The position numbers and the translations under genes were made by a program. From Nitrospira sp. (GTDB lineage Bacteria; Nitrospirota; Nitrospiria; Nitrospirales; Nitrospiraceae), in the NCBI GenBank assembly GCA_029194675.1, contig JARFXP010000003.1, forward strand, positions 558,001-622,000: 64,000 bases of DNA, read 5' to 3'. The notes under the pieces are model-generated. The model had not been told where the DNA came from, ran no database searches, and was given only the letters and a program-made list of their open reading frames with translations. Numbering within the stretch: the first letter of the stretch is position 1; each line of letters begins with the position of its first letter. Below are positions 34,288 through 44,094 of the stretch, piece after piece.

Positions 34288-35838
34288 CTAAATGCTGGTC
34301 CCTGTGCGGGTGGCTTCCACAAACTGCTCGCTGGATTCGTCGAGCGCACGGCTGCGACGCCCCTTCGGAGGAAGAATATAGAGCAGTTTCGAATCGATGG
34401 TTTTATTTTCATGATGTGGCGGCGGGAGCGCCATCTCGTACGACACCGGACGTTGGTGATCGGCGATTTGGAGTTTCGGGTTGTAGACGCTGTTGAACTT
34501 CCAGAGCATCTTGATGAAATTCGTTTGCCCCCGCATGAGATGCCCTGCCGCAATCTTGGCCGTCCCCTTGAGCGCGGTCCAGCCAAGGTGTTTCTTGTTG
34601 AGCACCTGCTGCGTCTTGACCAGCTCCTCGTAAAACTCCGGTAGCGGCATCTTCGTCGGCATCACGGCATGTTGGATGTCGAAGAGGCGATAATCCCTCG
34701 TGTGAAACTTGCGCGATTCGGTGTGCCAGCTTTCGGTGCCGGGATACGGGGTATTGACGCTGATGTTCACGATCTCTGGAATTTCCAAACACCATTGCCG
34801 GATCACTTCAAACCGCTTGCGGTCCCAGTCCGGGTCGGCAATCAAATTGATGGCCACGGTGATGCCGAGGGAGCGGGCAAATTCCAGTGCCTCGAAGTTC
34901 CTCCCCAGCGAGATGCGCTTCCGGTGCATCTTGAGGCCTTCTTCATCGATGGCTTCCACGCCCAAGAACATGTATTGCAGCCCGAGGGTCTTCCACAATT
35001 TGAAGACCTCTTTATTGCGCAACAGGACGTCACCGCGGGTTTCCATGTAATATTGTTTCTTGATCCCCCGCCGAGCCACCGCTTCACCGATCTCCATGCC
35101 CTGTTTGGATTGGATGAAGGCCACGTCATCCACCAGGAAGATGCCCGGTTCTTGAACCTGCTCCAGCTCCTCCACAGCTTTTTCCGTGCTGACCGTTCGG
35201 TAGCTGCGACCGTAGAATGTCCATGCGCTGCAGAACGAGCAATCCCAGGGGCAACCCCGCGCAAACTCGATCGAGGCGCAGGGATCCAACACCCCAATGA
35301 AGTATTTGTGCCGGTTTCTGAGCAAATCACGCGCCGGACGGACATCGTCAAGATTTTCGATGAACTGCGCCGGCGGGCCCTCCCCGTCGTGCGTCAGGAC
35401 TCCCGGCACTTTCGTGATGGCGTTGCGGTCATGCTCCACTGCTTCCAACAGTTTGGGGGCTGCGGCTTCACCTTCGCCCTTGAGCACGCAATCGATGGCG
35501 CCGTTGCCGTGCTCCAAAAACTCTTTCGCCACGAACGAGGCGCTATGGCCCCCGACAAAGACGAATGAGTTCGGCAGTTCTTGCTTCGTCAGCTTCGCCA
35601 AATCCACGATCTCCGGAACATTCGCCAGGTAATTACAGCCGAATGCGACTGCGTCGGGCTTCCAGGTCCGGATAAGCGCCTCGTAGTCTTTCCACGTATC
35701 AGCCTGCAAGTCGATCAAACGGACATCGTGTCCCGCTTGGCGGCACGCCTGAGCCACCATCTCAAGTCCAAGAGGCTCCAGGCGAAGATAAATCTTGGTA
35801 TACATGAGCGGACCGGGATGGACTGCGAGGAACTTCAT
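34288..35838 (-). CDS. hpnR: hopanoid C-3 methylase HpnR (B12-binding radical SAM)
   Basis: Radical SAM enzyme of 516 aa that methylates hopanoids at C-3 in membranes. N-terminal B12-binding domain (~1-140: MKFLAVHPGPLMYTKIYLRL, GHDVRLIDLQ, FVFVGGHSASFVA). The radical SAM core has the CxxxCxxC cluster site in GCPWDCSFCSAWTFYGRSYR (residues ~197-216). Later blocks ETRGDVLLRNKEVF, FLGVEAIDEEGLK, LIADPDWDR and ISVNTPYPGTESW agree with HpnR throughout as I recall it. No other hopanoid gene is in the window; hpnR is often remote from shc. Divergent from the regulator at 36067. Confidence 0.88.
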   Translation of the reverse strand: MKFLAVHPGPLMYTKIYLRLEPLGLEMVAQACRQAGHDVRLIDLQADTWKDYEALIRTWKPDAVAFGCNYLANVPEIVDLAKLTKQELPNSFVFVGGHSASFVAKEFLEHGNGAIDCVLKGEGEAAAPKLLEAVEHDRNAITKVPGVLTHDGEGPPAQFIENLDDVRPARDLLRNRHKYFIGVLDPCASIEFARGCPWDCSFCSAWTFYGRSYRTVSTEKAVEELEQVQEPGIFLVDDVAFIQSKQGMEIGEAVARRGIKKQYYMETRGDVLLRNKEVFKLWKTLGLQYMFLGVEAIDEEGLKMHRKRISLGRNFEALEFARSLGITVAINLIADPDWDRKRFEVIRQWCLEIPEIVNISVNTPYPGTESWHTESRKFHTRDYRLFDIQHAVMPTKMPLPEFYEELVKTQQVLNKKHLGWTALKGTAKIAAGHLMRGQTNFIKMLWKFNSVYNPKLQIADHQRPVSYEMALPPPHHENKTIDSKLLYILPPKGRRSRALDESSEQFVEATRTGTSI

Positions 35839-36066
35839 TGCTCCAAACCTCCTCGTCTATAGCACGCTGGGCCGGAAGAGAACCGATTCGGAGTACGAAG
35901 GACTGACTCGGCCAGCCTGGTTAATCGTGATGTGACAATCGACGCGGAAACGGATTCTGACAGAATGGCGCTTCTGGTGCAACCCTTTAGCTTGGCGCAA
36001 GGCTATGGAAGATTGACCCGATCAGGACATCTGGCATTTGCTCGATCGCATGTTTACCATAATGCC

Positions 36067-36435
36067 ATGTTGCCTCCCGAACGGACTTCGCGTCAGCGCA
36101 TCATCGATCTTCTGACAGACGCCAGGATGACGACCGATCAACTGGCTTCAATGCTCGGTATTCCGGAACGACAGGTGGAGGAGCACTTAGCTCATGTGGT
36201 AAAAACGGTGGCTCATGACCGTTCACGACGGTTTATCCTTGAACCGTCCATCTGCTTGGATTGTGGATTTATGTTCCGCGACCGCACAAGATTGACGCGA
36301 CCAAGCCGCTGCCCACAATGTCGAAGCGAAGGGATTTCTGCCCCACGCTACGGGATCGATTCTCTTGGATCAGGGGCTACTCACGCGAACACAACAGGAC
36401 CACGACGGAAAGATGCCAGGAAAGGATCATTATGA
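36067..36435 (+). CDS. HTH plus zinc-ribbon transcription factor-like protein
   Basis: About 122 aa from ATG 36067; the frame opens further upstream but that part is not conserved-looking. Residues ~8-55 are a winged-HTH (TSRQRIIDLLTDARMTTDQL, MLGIPERQVEEHLAH). Then comes EPSICLDCGFMFRDRTRL and RCPQCRSEGIS, a CxxC-CxxC zinc ribbon. The same layout is common in archaeal-type predicted regulators. Its stop overlaps the ATG of the next lipoprotein (ATGA), so they are coupled. The target is unknown. Confidence 0.7.
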   Translation: MLPPERTSRQRIIDLLTDARMTTDQLASMLGIPERQVEEHLAHVVKTVAHDRSRRFILEPSICLDCGFMFRDRTRLTRPSRCPQCRSEGISAPRYGIDSLGSGATHANTTGPRRKDARKGSL

Positions 36436-36653
36436 TAACTGCACGACTCGTACTCTGTGCCCTTTGTTTGATGCTGCTCGGCTGCTCCGACCAGAAGGCT
36501 AAGGAGCTGTTTGAGACGGCCGCCTTCGAAGAAAATCAGGGTAATCTCCCTCATGCCAAGCAGCTCTACCAAGAACTGGTGAACGTCTACCCATCCACCA
36601 AAGTGGCCGAGATCGCTCGAGCACGGCTTGCCGATCTAGACAGCAGGAAATAG
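36432..36653 (+). CDS. small TPR-like lipoprotein
   Basis: 73 aa with signal peptide and lipobox LMLLGC (Cys ~18). The mature part FETAAFEENQGNLPHAKQLY with ELVNVYPSTKVAEIARARL is one TPR-like helical pair of the BamD/YbgF type. It is translationally coupled to the zinc-ribbon gene. Likely outer-membrane or periplasmic; no specific role can be given. Confidence 0.72.
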   Translation: MITARLVLCALCLMLLGCSDQKAKELFETAAFEENQGNLPHAKQLYQELVNVYPSTKVAEIARARLADLDSRK

Positions 36654-36680
36654 CAACGCCGTTACAACGGCAATTTTGCC

Positions 36681-37514
36681 TCAAGAACCGGTGGGCAGAT
36701 CCCGCGTTCGTCGAGGAAACCACGGGAAAAACGCATTGGTCGTCGCCTGATAGGCTTTATACTCCTCTCCCCGGCTTGATAGAGCTTGCGCCTCTGTCCG
36801 TGGAATACCCGTCAGCTTGAGCAGCGCCACCCCCATCCCGATCGGCCCGATCCAGGTAAACAGCCAGCCTGGTGCTCCCAACGTCATCACAACGTACGAG
36901 CACCAGTGCAGCCATTCGAAAAAATAATTCGGGTGGCGGGAGTAGGCCCACAGGCCTCCTCGGCAAACGCGGCCCTGATTTCTTGGATCGGCGCGGAAAT
37001 GCGCGAGTTGGCGGTCCGCCCTTGCTTCACCGGCCACGGCCACCCCCCAGATCATCAAACCAATCAACTCAACCAATGCGGAGGGAGGTCGGGGATTCCA
37101 CATCAGCGCCAGAAACGGGAGCGAAAAGACGGCCACGGCCAGCGCTTGCAGGAGAAAGTACGCAAGCATTTTGGCCGATTCCGACTCGCCCCATTCCTCC
37201 CGCAGGCGGCGATACCGGGCATCCTCTTCCTTGCCGATCACGCGATTGAAAAGAATGTGGAGACCCAGACGTCCCGCATAGAGCGTCACCAGCATCACGG
37301 GCAGAAGGACTCGCGCGAAACCGCCGCTTGCTTGTGTGGCATACCACAGCACGACGAGAATAAGTCCAAAGCACCATCCGACATCTCCAATCGAGGCGTT
37401 CCTGGTCTTCCGCTGGACGGCCCACAATGCCCCCATGACCACCGTCATGAATAGATACGCCGCCAGGACAAGCGGCAACGGATCCGATGCAAATATCCCG
37501 TTCTCTGATTCCAT
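36681..37514 (-). CDS. DUF1295 membrane protein (steroid 5-alpha-reductase-like)
   Basis: Integral membrane protein of 277 aa with about six or seven helices (LVLAAYLFMTVVMGALWA, FGLILVVLWYA, VLLPVMLVTLYAGRLGLHIL). The C-terminal motif GGLWAYSRHPNYFFEWLHW is the cofactor-binding signature of DUF1295/ICMT-like proteins, followed by GEEYKAYQATTNAFFPWF. Family members reduce steroid-like or fatty substrates or methylate prenyl-cysteines. A lipid substrate is likely and the neighbouring hpnR makes a membrane-lipid role attractive, but that is inference. It ends 15 bp after the reductase gene, same strand. Confidence 0.82.
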   Translation of the reverse strand: MESENGIFASDPLPLVLAAYLFMTVVMGALWAVQRKTRNASIGDVGWCFGLILVVLWYATQASGGFARVLLPVMLVTLYAGRLGLHILFNRVIGKEEDARYRRLREEWGESESAKMLAYFLLQALAVAVFSLPFLALMWNPRPPSALVELIGLMIWGVAVAGEARADRQLAHFRADPRNQGRVCRGGLWAYSRHPNYFFEWLHWCSYVVMTLGAPGWLFTWIGPIGMGVALLKLTGIPRTEAQALSSRGEEYKAYQATTNAFFPWFPRRTRDLPTGS

Positions 37515-37528
37515 TATCTTTTATGCCT

Positions 37529-38416
37529 CTATGCCTCAGGACAGACTGGCTCATAGTCCCACACATCGGTACCTCGATGCACCCGATCCTTCAACCAACT
37601 CCGAAAACCAGGTAAGGGAAACGACAGGTGCGTCTGGATTTTTTCACAGTTCAGCGAAAGATCGGCAGGTCGCGACGCGCCTGTATGAGAGCGAGCGGAC
37701 CCTTCCGCCAGCCGGCCTTGTAGCTCCGGATACCATGGAAGCAACGCCTGGCCAATCTCCCAGCGCGACAACCGTTCTCGACCGCCGAGGTGATACAGGC
37801 CCGGTAGGTCCTTACCGGTTAACTCCCAGATCGCACGCGCAATGGCTCCTGCCGGCAACGGACAGCGAAATTCATCGCCATAGAGCGTCACGGGCTTACC
37901 ACTCTTAGCCGCGCGACACATGTCTTCAACGAAACTCCGGTCGCCGTTCTGTGAGGTTCCCGCCGTGAGGACGATTCGAACGATCGTGTGACGAGGATTC
38001 TGCAGTACAAGCTGTTCCGCTTCACACTTCGTCTTGCCGTAGAAATTGATCGGGTTCGGGGCGTCTTCTTCCCGATACCAGCCGCGCTTGCCATCGAAGA
38101 CTTCGCCGCTCGACAAGAAGATGAAGGAGATGTCTTTGCACAGACGGGCCAGATGGGTCGTAGCTTCCACATTGACACGATACGCCAGCTGAGGATCTTG
38201 CTCGCAATCCTTTGTACGGCTTAATGCGGCACAATGAATGACGATATCGGGCTGGATGGATTGCCAGGTTCGCTCGACAGCGACGGAATCGGTAAGATCG
38301 AGATCAGCGCGGGTGAGGCCGTGAACCTGCCAGCCCGGCGCCCATCGAGAGGCGGACTTCACAACATATTGCCCGATCAATCCCGCCGCTCCGGTGACGA
38401 TGACGCGAGGTGCCAT
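37529..38416 (-). CDS. RmlD-type dTDP-sugar reductase / SDR
   Basis: Extended-SDR protein of 295 aa resembling dTDP-4-dehydrorhamnose reductase. Rossmann motif VTGAAGLIGQYVV (~7-19), DLDLTD, PDIVIHCAALSRTKDCEQDP, NVEATTHLARLC, then FLSSGEVFDG and the catalytic Tyr-x3-Lys in NFYGKTKCEAEQ. Later blocks GDEFRCPLPAGAIARAIWEL and GLYHLGGRERLSRWEI fit RmlD-like enzymes. No rhamnose operon is adjacent, so the nucleotide sugar is uncertain. It lies 10 bp after the EttA gene, same strand, probably in one transcript. Confidence 0.8.
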   Translation of the reverse strand: MAPRVIVTGAAGLIGQYVVKSASRWAPGWQVHGLTRADLDLTDSVAVERTWQSIQPDIVIHCAALSRTKDCEQDPQLAYRVNVEATTHLARLCKDISFIFLSSGEVFDGKRGWYREEDAPNPINFYGKTKCEAEQLVLQNPRHTIVRIVLTAGTSQNGDRSFVEDMCRAAKSGKPVTLYGDEFRCPLPAGAIARAIWELTGKDLPGLYHLGGRERLSRWEIGQALLPWYPELQGRLAEGSARSHTGASRPADLSLNCEKIQTHLSFPLPGFRSWLKDRVHRGTDVWDYEPVCPEA

Positions 38417-38426
38417 GACAGATGGC

Positions 38427-40109
38427 CTAGTGCCGCGTCAATTTGCGGTACCGAATCCGATGCGGCTGATCTGCTTCCTTGCCCAAACGCTTCTTTCGAT
38501 CCGCTTCGTACTCGCTGTAGTTCCCTTCGAACCAGACCACCTTGCTGTCGCCTTCAAAAGCGAGGATGTGCGTGGCGATCCGATCGAGAAACCAACGGTC
38601 GTGACTGCTGATCACGGCACAGCCGGCAAAGTTCTCAAGCCCCTCTTCGAGAGCCCGCAAAGTATTCACGTCGAGATCGTTCGTCGGCTCGTCGAGGATG
38701 ATCAGATTCGCGCCTTCTTTCAGCATGCGAGCCAGGTGCACACGATTACGCTCACCGCCCGAGAGATCCTTCACCTTTTTCTGCTGATCGGTCCCGGCAA
38801 AGTTGAACCGGGCACAGTAGCCGCGCGCATTCACTTCGGTTTTGCCCAGTTTGATGGTGTCCTGCCCGTCCGAAATGATCTCGTACACGCTCTTGTTGCC
38901 GTCGAGGCTCCGATCCTGATCGACATAGCCAAGCTTGACGGTCTCGCCCACCTTGATCGCCCCGGCGTCCGGCTTTTCCTTGCCGATGATCATCTTGAAC
39001 ATGGTCGTCTTGCCGGCGCCGTTGGGGCCGATCACACCGACGATGCCACCCTTCGGCAGACTGAAGTTCACGCTTTCATAGAGCACATTGTCACCGAAGG
39101 CTTTGCTGATACCGTTGGCCTCGACCACCACATCGCCCAGGCGCGGCCCCGGTGGAATGTAGATTTCCAGATCCTCCGCCACTTGGTCCTGCTTCTGATT
39201 GACCAGTTCTTCATAGCGGTTCAAGCGCGCCTTGCCCTTCGACTGCCTGGCCTTCGGCGACATCCTGATCCATTCCAATTCATGTTCCAGCGTCTTCTTC
39301 CGCTTCGACTCGGCCTTCTCCTCTTTTTCCAATCGGTCCTTCTTTTGCTCCAACCAAGAGCTGTAATTGCCTTGGAACGGAATCCCGTGGCCTCGGTCCA
39401 GCTCCAAAATCCAGCCTGCGACATTGTCCAGAAAGTACCGGTCGTGGGTCACGGCAATGACCGTGCCCTTGTACTGTTGAAGATGCTGTTCAAGCCACTG
39501 AACCGATTCGGCATCGAGGTGGTTCGTCGGCTCGTCGAGCAAAAGAATATCCGGCTCTTGGATCATCAGGCGGCAGAGCGCGACCCGTCGTTTCTCACCA
39601 CCTGACAGGGTCCCGACCTTTTGATCGGCGGGCGGACAGCGCAGCGCATCCATCGCGATGTCGAGTTGGTTCTCCAGTTCCCATCCATTGGCCGCTTCGA
39701 TCTTCTCTTGCAGCTGCGCCTGCTTGTCGAGCAGCTTTTCCATCTCATCAGGCCCAACCTCGCCGATCTTGTTGCTGACCGCCTCGTACTCGTGCAGCAG
39801 CGCCACCAAGTCGGCCTTCCCTTCCTCGATCACTTCCTTGACCGTTTTGTTCGCATCGAGCTGGGGCTCTTGTTCAAGCAGACCGACCGTGTAGCCTTTG
39901 GATCGTGTGATCTCGCCCGTATAGTTCGGATCGACGCCTGCGATGATCTTGAGCAGCGAACTTTTGCCCGAGCCATTCAAACCCAGCACACCGATCTTTG
40001 CGCCGTAGTAGAAGCCCAGATAGATCTCCCGCAGCACCTGCTTCTTCGGGGGATAGACCTTTCCGACATTGACGAGTGAAAAAATGACCTGCTTATCGTT
40101 CGTTGCCAT
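38427..40109 (-). CDS. ettA: energy-dependent translational throttle protein EttA (ABC-F)
   Basis: Soluble ABC-F ATPase of 560 aa that binds the ribosomal E site and gates the first elongation step according to ATP/ADP. Two nucleotide domains: Walker [10 protein letters not shown] and GPNGAGKTT; signatures LSGGEKRRV and LSGGERNRV; Walker [12 protein letters not shown] and [11 protein letters not shown]. The linker (P-site tRNA interaction motif, ~245-305) is rich in charged residues ([33 protein letters not shown]), as in EttA. Length and the N-terminal [16 protein letters not shown] match the family. No transmembrane domain. Confidence 0.94.
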   Translation of the reverse strand: MATNDKQVIFSLVNVGKVYPPKKQVLREIYLGFYYGAKIGVLGLNGSGKSSLLKIIAGVDPNYTGEITRSKGYTVGLLEQEPQLDANKTVKEVIEEGKADLVALLHEYEAVSNKIGEVGPDEMEKLLDKQAQLQEKIEAANGWELENQLDIAMDALRCPPADQKVGTLSGGEKRRVALCRLMIQEPDILLLDEPTNHLDAESVQWLEQHLQQYKGTVIAVTHDRYFLDNVAGWILELDRGHGIPFQGNYSSWLEQKKDRLEKEEKAESKRKKTLEHELEWIRMSPKARQSKGKARLNRYEELVNQKQDQVAEDLEIYIPPGPRLGDVVVEANGISKAFGDNVLYESVNFSLPKGGIVGVIGPNGAGKTTMFKMIIGKEKPDAGAIKVGETVKLGYVDQDRSLDGNKSVYEIISDGQDTIKLGKTEVNARGYCARFNFAGTDQQKKVKDLSGGERNRVHLARMLKEGANLIILDEPTNDLDVNTLRALEEGLENFAGCAVISSHDRWFLDRIATHILAFEGDSKVVWFEGNYSEYEADRKKRLGKEADQPHRIRYRKLTRH

Positions 40110-40272
40110 GAGCCCTGCCGCCCTCCTTCGTCAGAATAATCGTAATAGGGCACCATACCAGACACCTTTATCTATCACAACCGAGGGCACCGACGAACAG
40201 CGGTCACTTGCATCAGACTCTCGGAGAGAAGAGAATCATAGAATAGACTCCAGCTCGAACCGAGGATGTGCC

Positions 40273-41010
40273 ATGACGATCGTTCGATGGGTAAAGCTTT
40301 TCGTGTTGTTCCTCGTCTTGTCAGTCATACCGGCGCCGCTGCTTTCTGCGTCGGACGTCGAACAAGAGAACATTGTGGATCAGTCCAGGATGACGTTGCG
40401 CAGCTTCCTCGCAGACTCAAACATGGGGTGGTTTCGTGACCACATCAAGGAGGCGAAGGGCATTTTTATCGTACCCCAACTGCTCAAAGGAGCCTTCTTC
40501 TTCGGCGCTGCGGGGGGAAGCGGCGTCTTCCTTGTGAAGGATGAAAAGACCGGGGAATGGAGTGAGCCGGCCTTCTACACAATGGGGGCGGGCAGTTTTG
40601 GGTTTCAATTCGGGGCCCAGGCTTCGGAAGTGGTCCTGCTCGCCATGTCGCAGCGGGGAGTTGAATCGATGCTCTCCAGCACCTTCAAGCTCGGCGGTGA
40701 CGTGTCCGTTGCCGTTGGGCCGGTCGGCGCCGGCATCGAGGGCGCGACAGCCATGAACCTCAGCGCCGATCTCCTCTCGTTTGCCAGAGCCAAGGGGTTA
40801 TTCGGTGGGATCTCGTTGGAAGGAGCCGTCATTGCCACCAGAGACGAATGGAATCGGGACTATTATGGCCAGGACGTCAGGCCGATCGATATCCTCGTGA
40901 AACAAACCGTGACCAATCCTCAGTCATCCATCCTGCGAGCCGCGCTGGCTCGTGCAGCGACGGGAAAATCTTCAATGGACCAGAAGACTGAACAGACTCA
41001 CAGACCGTAA
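40273..41010 (+). CDS. exported SYLF/Ysc84-domain protein
   Basis: 245 aa from ATG 40273 with a signal peptide (VKLFVLFLVLSVIPAPLLSA). The SYLF lipid-binding domain fills the rest: IKEAKGIFIVPQLLKGAFFF, GAAGGSGVFLVKD, FYTMGAGSFGFQFGAQASEV, VAVGPVGAGIEGAT and KGLFGGISLEGAVI. In eukaryotes the domain binds phosphoinositides; the bacterial role, at the periplasmic side of the envelope, is poorly known. Divergent from ettA. Confidence 0.86.
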   Translation: MTIVRWVKLFVLFLVLSVIPAPLLSASDVEQENIVDQSRMTLRSFLADSNMGWFRDHIKEAKGIFIVPQLLKGAFFFGAAGGSGVFLVKDEKTGEWSEPAFYTMGAGSFGFQFGAQASEVVLLAMSQRGVESMLSSTFKLGGDVSVAVGPVGAGIEGATAMNLSADLLSFARAKGLFGGISLEGAVIATRDEWNRDYYGQDVRPIDILVKQTVTNPQSSILRAALARAATGKSSMDQKTEQTHRP

Positions 41011-41123
41011 TCAACCGTTCCTCTCAAGCGGCCATTCTTTCCCCCCATTCCCTTGTCTACGTATGAAGTTTCGGGTACCGTACGTATCCGAAGTTACTGG
41101 CTTTCACCCGACACAGACCTGTC

Positions 41124-42107
41124 ATGCCCAGTGTCTTTCTCAGCTACTCACGCACCGACTTCCCGCTCATCGAGCAGCTTGAAGCACAACTCAAGGACCA
41201 TCCTGAGATTTCCATCTGGCGTGATCAGGAGAAGATTTACGGCGGGCAGAAATGGCCGAAGGTGCTGGGTGAAGCCATTGCCGATCAGGACGTGTTTCTC
41301 CTGGCGTGGTCGAAGCATTCTGCCGCCTCGCACTTCGTCGAGCTGGAGTGGAATACCGCCATCGCGCTCAGGAAAATCATCGTGCCCTGCCTGCTAGACG
41401 ATACACCGCTTGCTTCATCTCTCCGGACATTCCATGGGTATCGTCTCAATGATGCGACTGGACTCATCCAGTCCGTGCGAGGCGCGCCGCTTGCCGATGT
41501 GCAAAGACGGGAACCGGTCATTCGCAAGCTGAGTGACATCGCCGCGACAGACGAAACAACCGTACTGGCCCAGGCTAAGTCCATCTTTGCCCAGCAACAA
41601 TGGACGGTTCAGGGGAACGTGTACCAGGCCGGTGGCGATATCCACATTCACAGTGAGCCTTCGACTCCAAGGGCGCCAGAGAAAACCAAACCACTCATCG
41701 AGAAATGGCAGGTCTGGATAATGCTCATCGTAGGGGCGTTGACAGCTTTATCCCTAGCCGTTGATTTTCCTGGCAAGCTCGGCATCCACATCTTCCCGAA
41801 TACCGAGCGCACTGGAGGAGACGGCCAAAATCGGATGCTGGATCAAGATCTCGCGGGACAAGTAGTGGACGCCGATACGCCGAACCTTGAACCACTGGCC
41901 GATGTCCAGGTCTCCTTGCTCGGCTTTGCTCGAGAAACCACGACCGATCAGAACGGCGTCTTTCGTTTCGACAAAGTCCGCGCGGCAAGGGAAACGCCAA
42001 TCAAGTTTACGCTCCGAAAGGATTGCTACGAGGTTGAGACTTACGAGGCCACGCTTGGCAATACCGGTTTACGCCCCCCGCTGAGCAAGTCTGGAGCATG
42101 CAAATGA
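41124..42107 (+). CDS. membrane-anchored TIR-domain protein with CarboxypepD-like tail
   Basis: 327 aa. TIR domain ~1-130 (MPSVFLSYSRTDFPLIEQL, YGGQKWPKVLGEAIADQD, HFVELEWNTAIALRKI; catalytic-type Glu73 or Glu75). A linker GNVYQAGGDIHIH is the type often found between effector and sensor modules of conflict proteins. One TM helix (~198-215, VWIMLIVGALTALSLAV) is followed by an extracytoplasmic beta-domain (ADVQVSLLGFARETTTDQNG) like a carboxypeptidase-regulatory fold. So TIR is inside, the sensor outside. Its stop overlaps the next start (ATGA). Confidence 0.78.
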   Translation: MPSVFLSYSRTDFPLIEQLEAQLKDHPEISIWRDQEKIYGGQKWPKVLGEAIADQDVFLLAWSKHSAASHFVELEWNTAIALRKIIVPCLLDDTPLASSLRTFHGYRLNDATGLIQSVRGAPLADVQRREPVIRKLSDIAATDETTVLAQAKSIFAQQQWTVQGNVYQAGGDIHIHSEPSTPRAPEKTKPLIEKWQVWIMLIVGALTALSLAVDFPGKLGIHIFPNTERTGGDGQNRMLDQDLAGQVVDADTPNLEPLADVQVSLLGFARETTTDQNGVFRFDKVRAARETPIKFTLRKDCYEVETYEATLGNTGLRPPLSKSGACK

Positions 42108-44059
42108 TGCGCGCCCTCCTCTTATTTCTCATTATGCTTTACCCGATGGTAGATCCCAATAGAGTTTCGGCCAAGCAATTTGAGCAGCGGCGGCTCACTG
42201 GTCAAATCTTCCAAAAAGAAAGCGGCTCAGGTACGAGACTCGTTGCCGGCGCCGCCGTATGGATTGTTGGTGTAGGAAATGTCTATACCACCGGCTCAGA
42301 CGGTGAGTATCGCGTTGTTGTGCCGGATGTCTTCCAGTTCGGACAAACAATCCGGCTCCATGTCAAAAAGAGAGGCTGGGGGATAGATCAGCCGAGAGGT
42401 GGCGAATTTGATCTTCCCAAAGCTCTGATCAAGGACCTCTTCCTCTTACCAGTAAACTCTTTCGAGTTCTTATCCGACGAGCAAATCGATGAACTGCTGA
42501 AGAATTTGCTCAAGAACATGACGGCACAGGTACAATCCGGCGCTAAATCAGAAGAGATTGATCCTACCAAGCTCGTGCAGGAATACGCATCTGATCACGG
42601 TATCGATTATGCGGAGGTGCGAGTCAAAGTAGAACACAGAATTCGGCAGTACGAAGCACAAGACGATCCGCGCTGGCAATGCTTAGCGGCTGTCTATCGA
42701 AATGACCGCGGTAAAGCAATGGAACTTTGCCAGGAGGACAAGGCAAGGGAAAAAGGGAATACAGAGCTAAGAGAGCAGAGGGAGAAGGTCAAAGAATTAT
42801 CCAAGGCAACTCTGAGAGGCCAACGAAGTGACGATCGAGTTCCCGAAAGCTCTCGGTCTACCACTATCTCACCGACTTTTCATGTGAGTCAGCCACGGTC
42901 GTTCTCAACCGGCATCAAACTCTCTTTGCTCGTCGAACAGTCCCGGGGGGATACCAGGATTGTGCTGACCCAACGGACTCAGACGCTATCTGAGCTGGAA
43001 CAAGCGAAACGCAAGCTCGTGCAGCTGATCGAAGAAGTCGTGGGCGATTTCCGGCTGGCGGGCGATACGTACTACGTCAACTACGAATTTACCAAGGCAT
43101 TAAGAGCATATCAGGAAGGGTTGCAGTATGTAGAAAAGGACGAGCTCCCCACGCTGTGGGCCGATATGCAGATACTGATTGGAAATGCAAACAACGAAAT
43201 CGCCATTCGTTCCGAAGGTGCTCCAATTCATCACTATCGAAGGGCTGCCCTCGCGGCGTACCAGGAATCGCTGACTATATATACGAGGCACGAGTTTCCA
43301 CAAGCATGGGCCGGCGTGCAAAACAATCTGGGGAACACGCTCAGCGAGCAGGGCATCCGCACCGGCGGCGAGGAAGGGCGCCAGTTGCTCGCCCAGGCCG
43401 TCGCCGCCTATCGCGCGGCCCTCGAGATTCGCACCAGGAAATACTTACCGGAAGGCTGGGCGCAAACTCATAACAATTTGGCAAAAGCCGCGCTGTTGCT
43501 TGAAGACTGGCCAACCGCCGCCGAGTCCTATCGCAATGTGCTCATGCTTTACCCTGATTATGAAGAGGCCTATCAGTCAGCCCACTTCGTCTATCACGAG
43601 AGGCTTTTTGACTACACATCGGCTTTTGAGGTCACGGAGCAGTGGCTGAAACGTCATCCGAATGACTTGTCTGGTCAGGCCAATTTTGCGGAAGCGCACC
43701 TGACGACGGGACACTATGGAGAAGCAGAACGTCGGCTTGCGGAGCTGCTGAAGAAGCCTGACCTCGATCCCAATGTTTCGGTTGGGCTTCGCATCGTGGA
43801 TATTGTCACGGCCCTCGCCCTGAAGAAGGCCAACACCGTTCCCCAGAAACTCCAAGACCTGCACGCGTTGGTTTCAACGCAACCCGAGAGTTTTCATGCC
43901 GATTGGAGTTTTGATGGAACGACACACTTTGTCCAGACCGAACAGGCCTTTGCTCGATACCGCACTTGGCTCATGGACCTGTTCGCGATTGTACAATCCA
44001 AGGATCGCGCCGCGCTCTTGGCCGCCCTGGATCGCGTGCAAGCCAGCTTTAAACCTTGA
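42104..44059 (+). CDS. secreted CarboxypepD-like/TPR protein coupled to TIR protein
   Basis: 651 aa from ATG 42104 (GGAG seven bases upstream). Signal peptide MRALLLFLIMLYPMVDP. Residues ~25-115 form a carboxypeptidase-regulatory-like beta domain (VAGAAVWIVGVGNVYTTGSD), then a charged helical region, then TPRs from ~320 onward (EFTKALRAYQEGLQYVEKDE, WAGVQNNLGNTLSEQGI, WAQTHNNLAKAALLLEDW). The second domain type is shared with the TIR protein just upstream, so the pair probably touches in the periplasm. Function unknown; no TPR-effector enzyme domain is seen. Confidence 0.78.
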   Translation: MMRALLLFLIMLYPMVDPNRVSAKQFEQRRLTGQIFQKESGSGTRLVAGAAVWIVGVGNVYTTGSDGEYRVVVPDVFQFGQTIRLHVKKRGWGIDQPRGGEFDLPKALIKDLFLLPVNSFEFLSDEQIDELLKNLLKNMTAQVQSGAKSEEIDPTKLVQEYASDHGIDYAEVRVKVEHRIRQYEAQDDPRWQCLAAVYRNDRGKAMELCQEDKAREKGNTELREQREKVKELSKATLRGQRSDDRVPESSRSTTISPTFHVSQPRSFSTGIKLSLLVEQSRGDTRIVLTQRTQTLSELEQAKRKLVQLIEEVVGDFRLAGDTYYVNYEFTKALRAYQEGLQYVEKDELPTLWADMQILIGNANNEIAIRSEGAPIHHYRRAALAAYQESLTIYTRHEFPQAWAGVQNNLGNTLSEQGIRTGGEEGRQLLAQAVAAYRAALEIRTRKYLPEGWAQTHNNLAKAALLLEDWPTAAESYRNVLMLYPDYEEAYQSAHFVYHERLFDYTSAFEVTEQWLKRHPNDLSGQANFAEAHLTTGHYGEAERRLAELLKKPDLDPNVSVGLRIVDIVTALALKKANTVPQKLQDLHALVSTQPESFHADWSFDGTTHFVQTEQAFARYRTWLMDLFAIVQSKDRAALLAALDRVQASFKP

Positions 44060-44094
44060 AGCCGTAGTGGAATCGCACACACCTTCCGTGCGGT

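Noticed and set aside
34669-35568. 299-codon + strand frame
   Set aside because: Antisense of hpnR, whose radical SAM and B12 motifs are unambiguous.
38394-39605. 403-codon + strand frame
   Set aside because: Antisense of ettA; no family features of its own.
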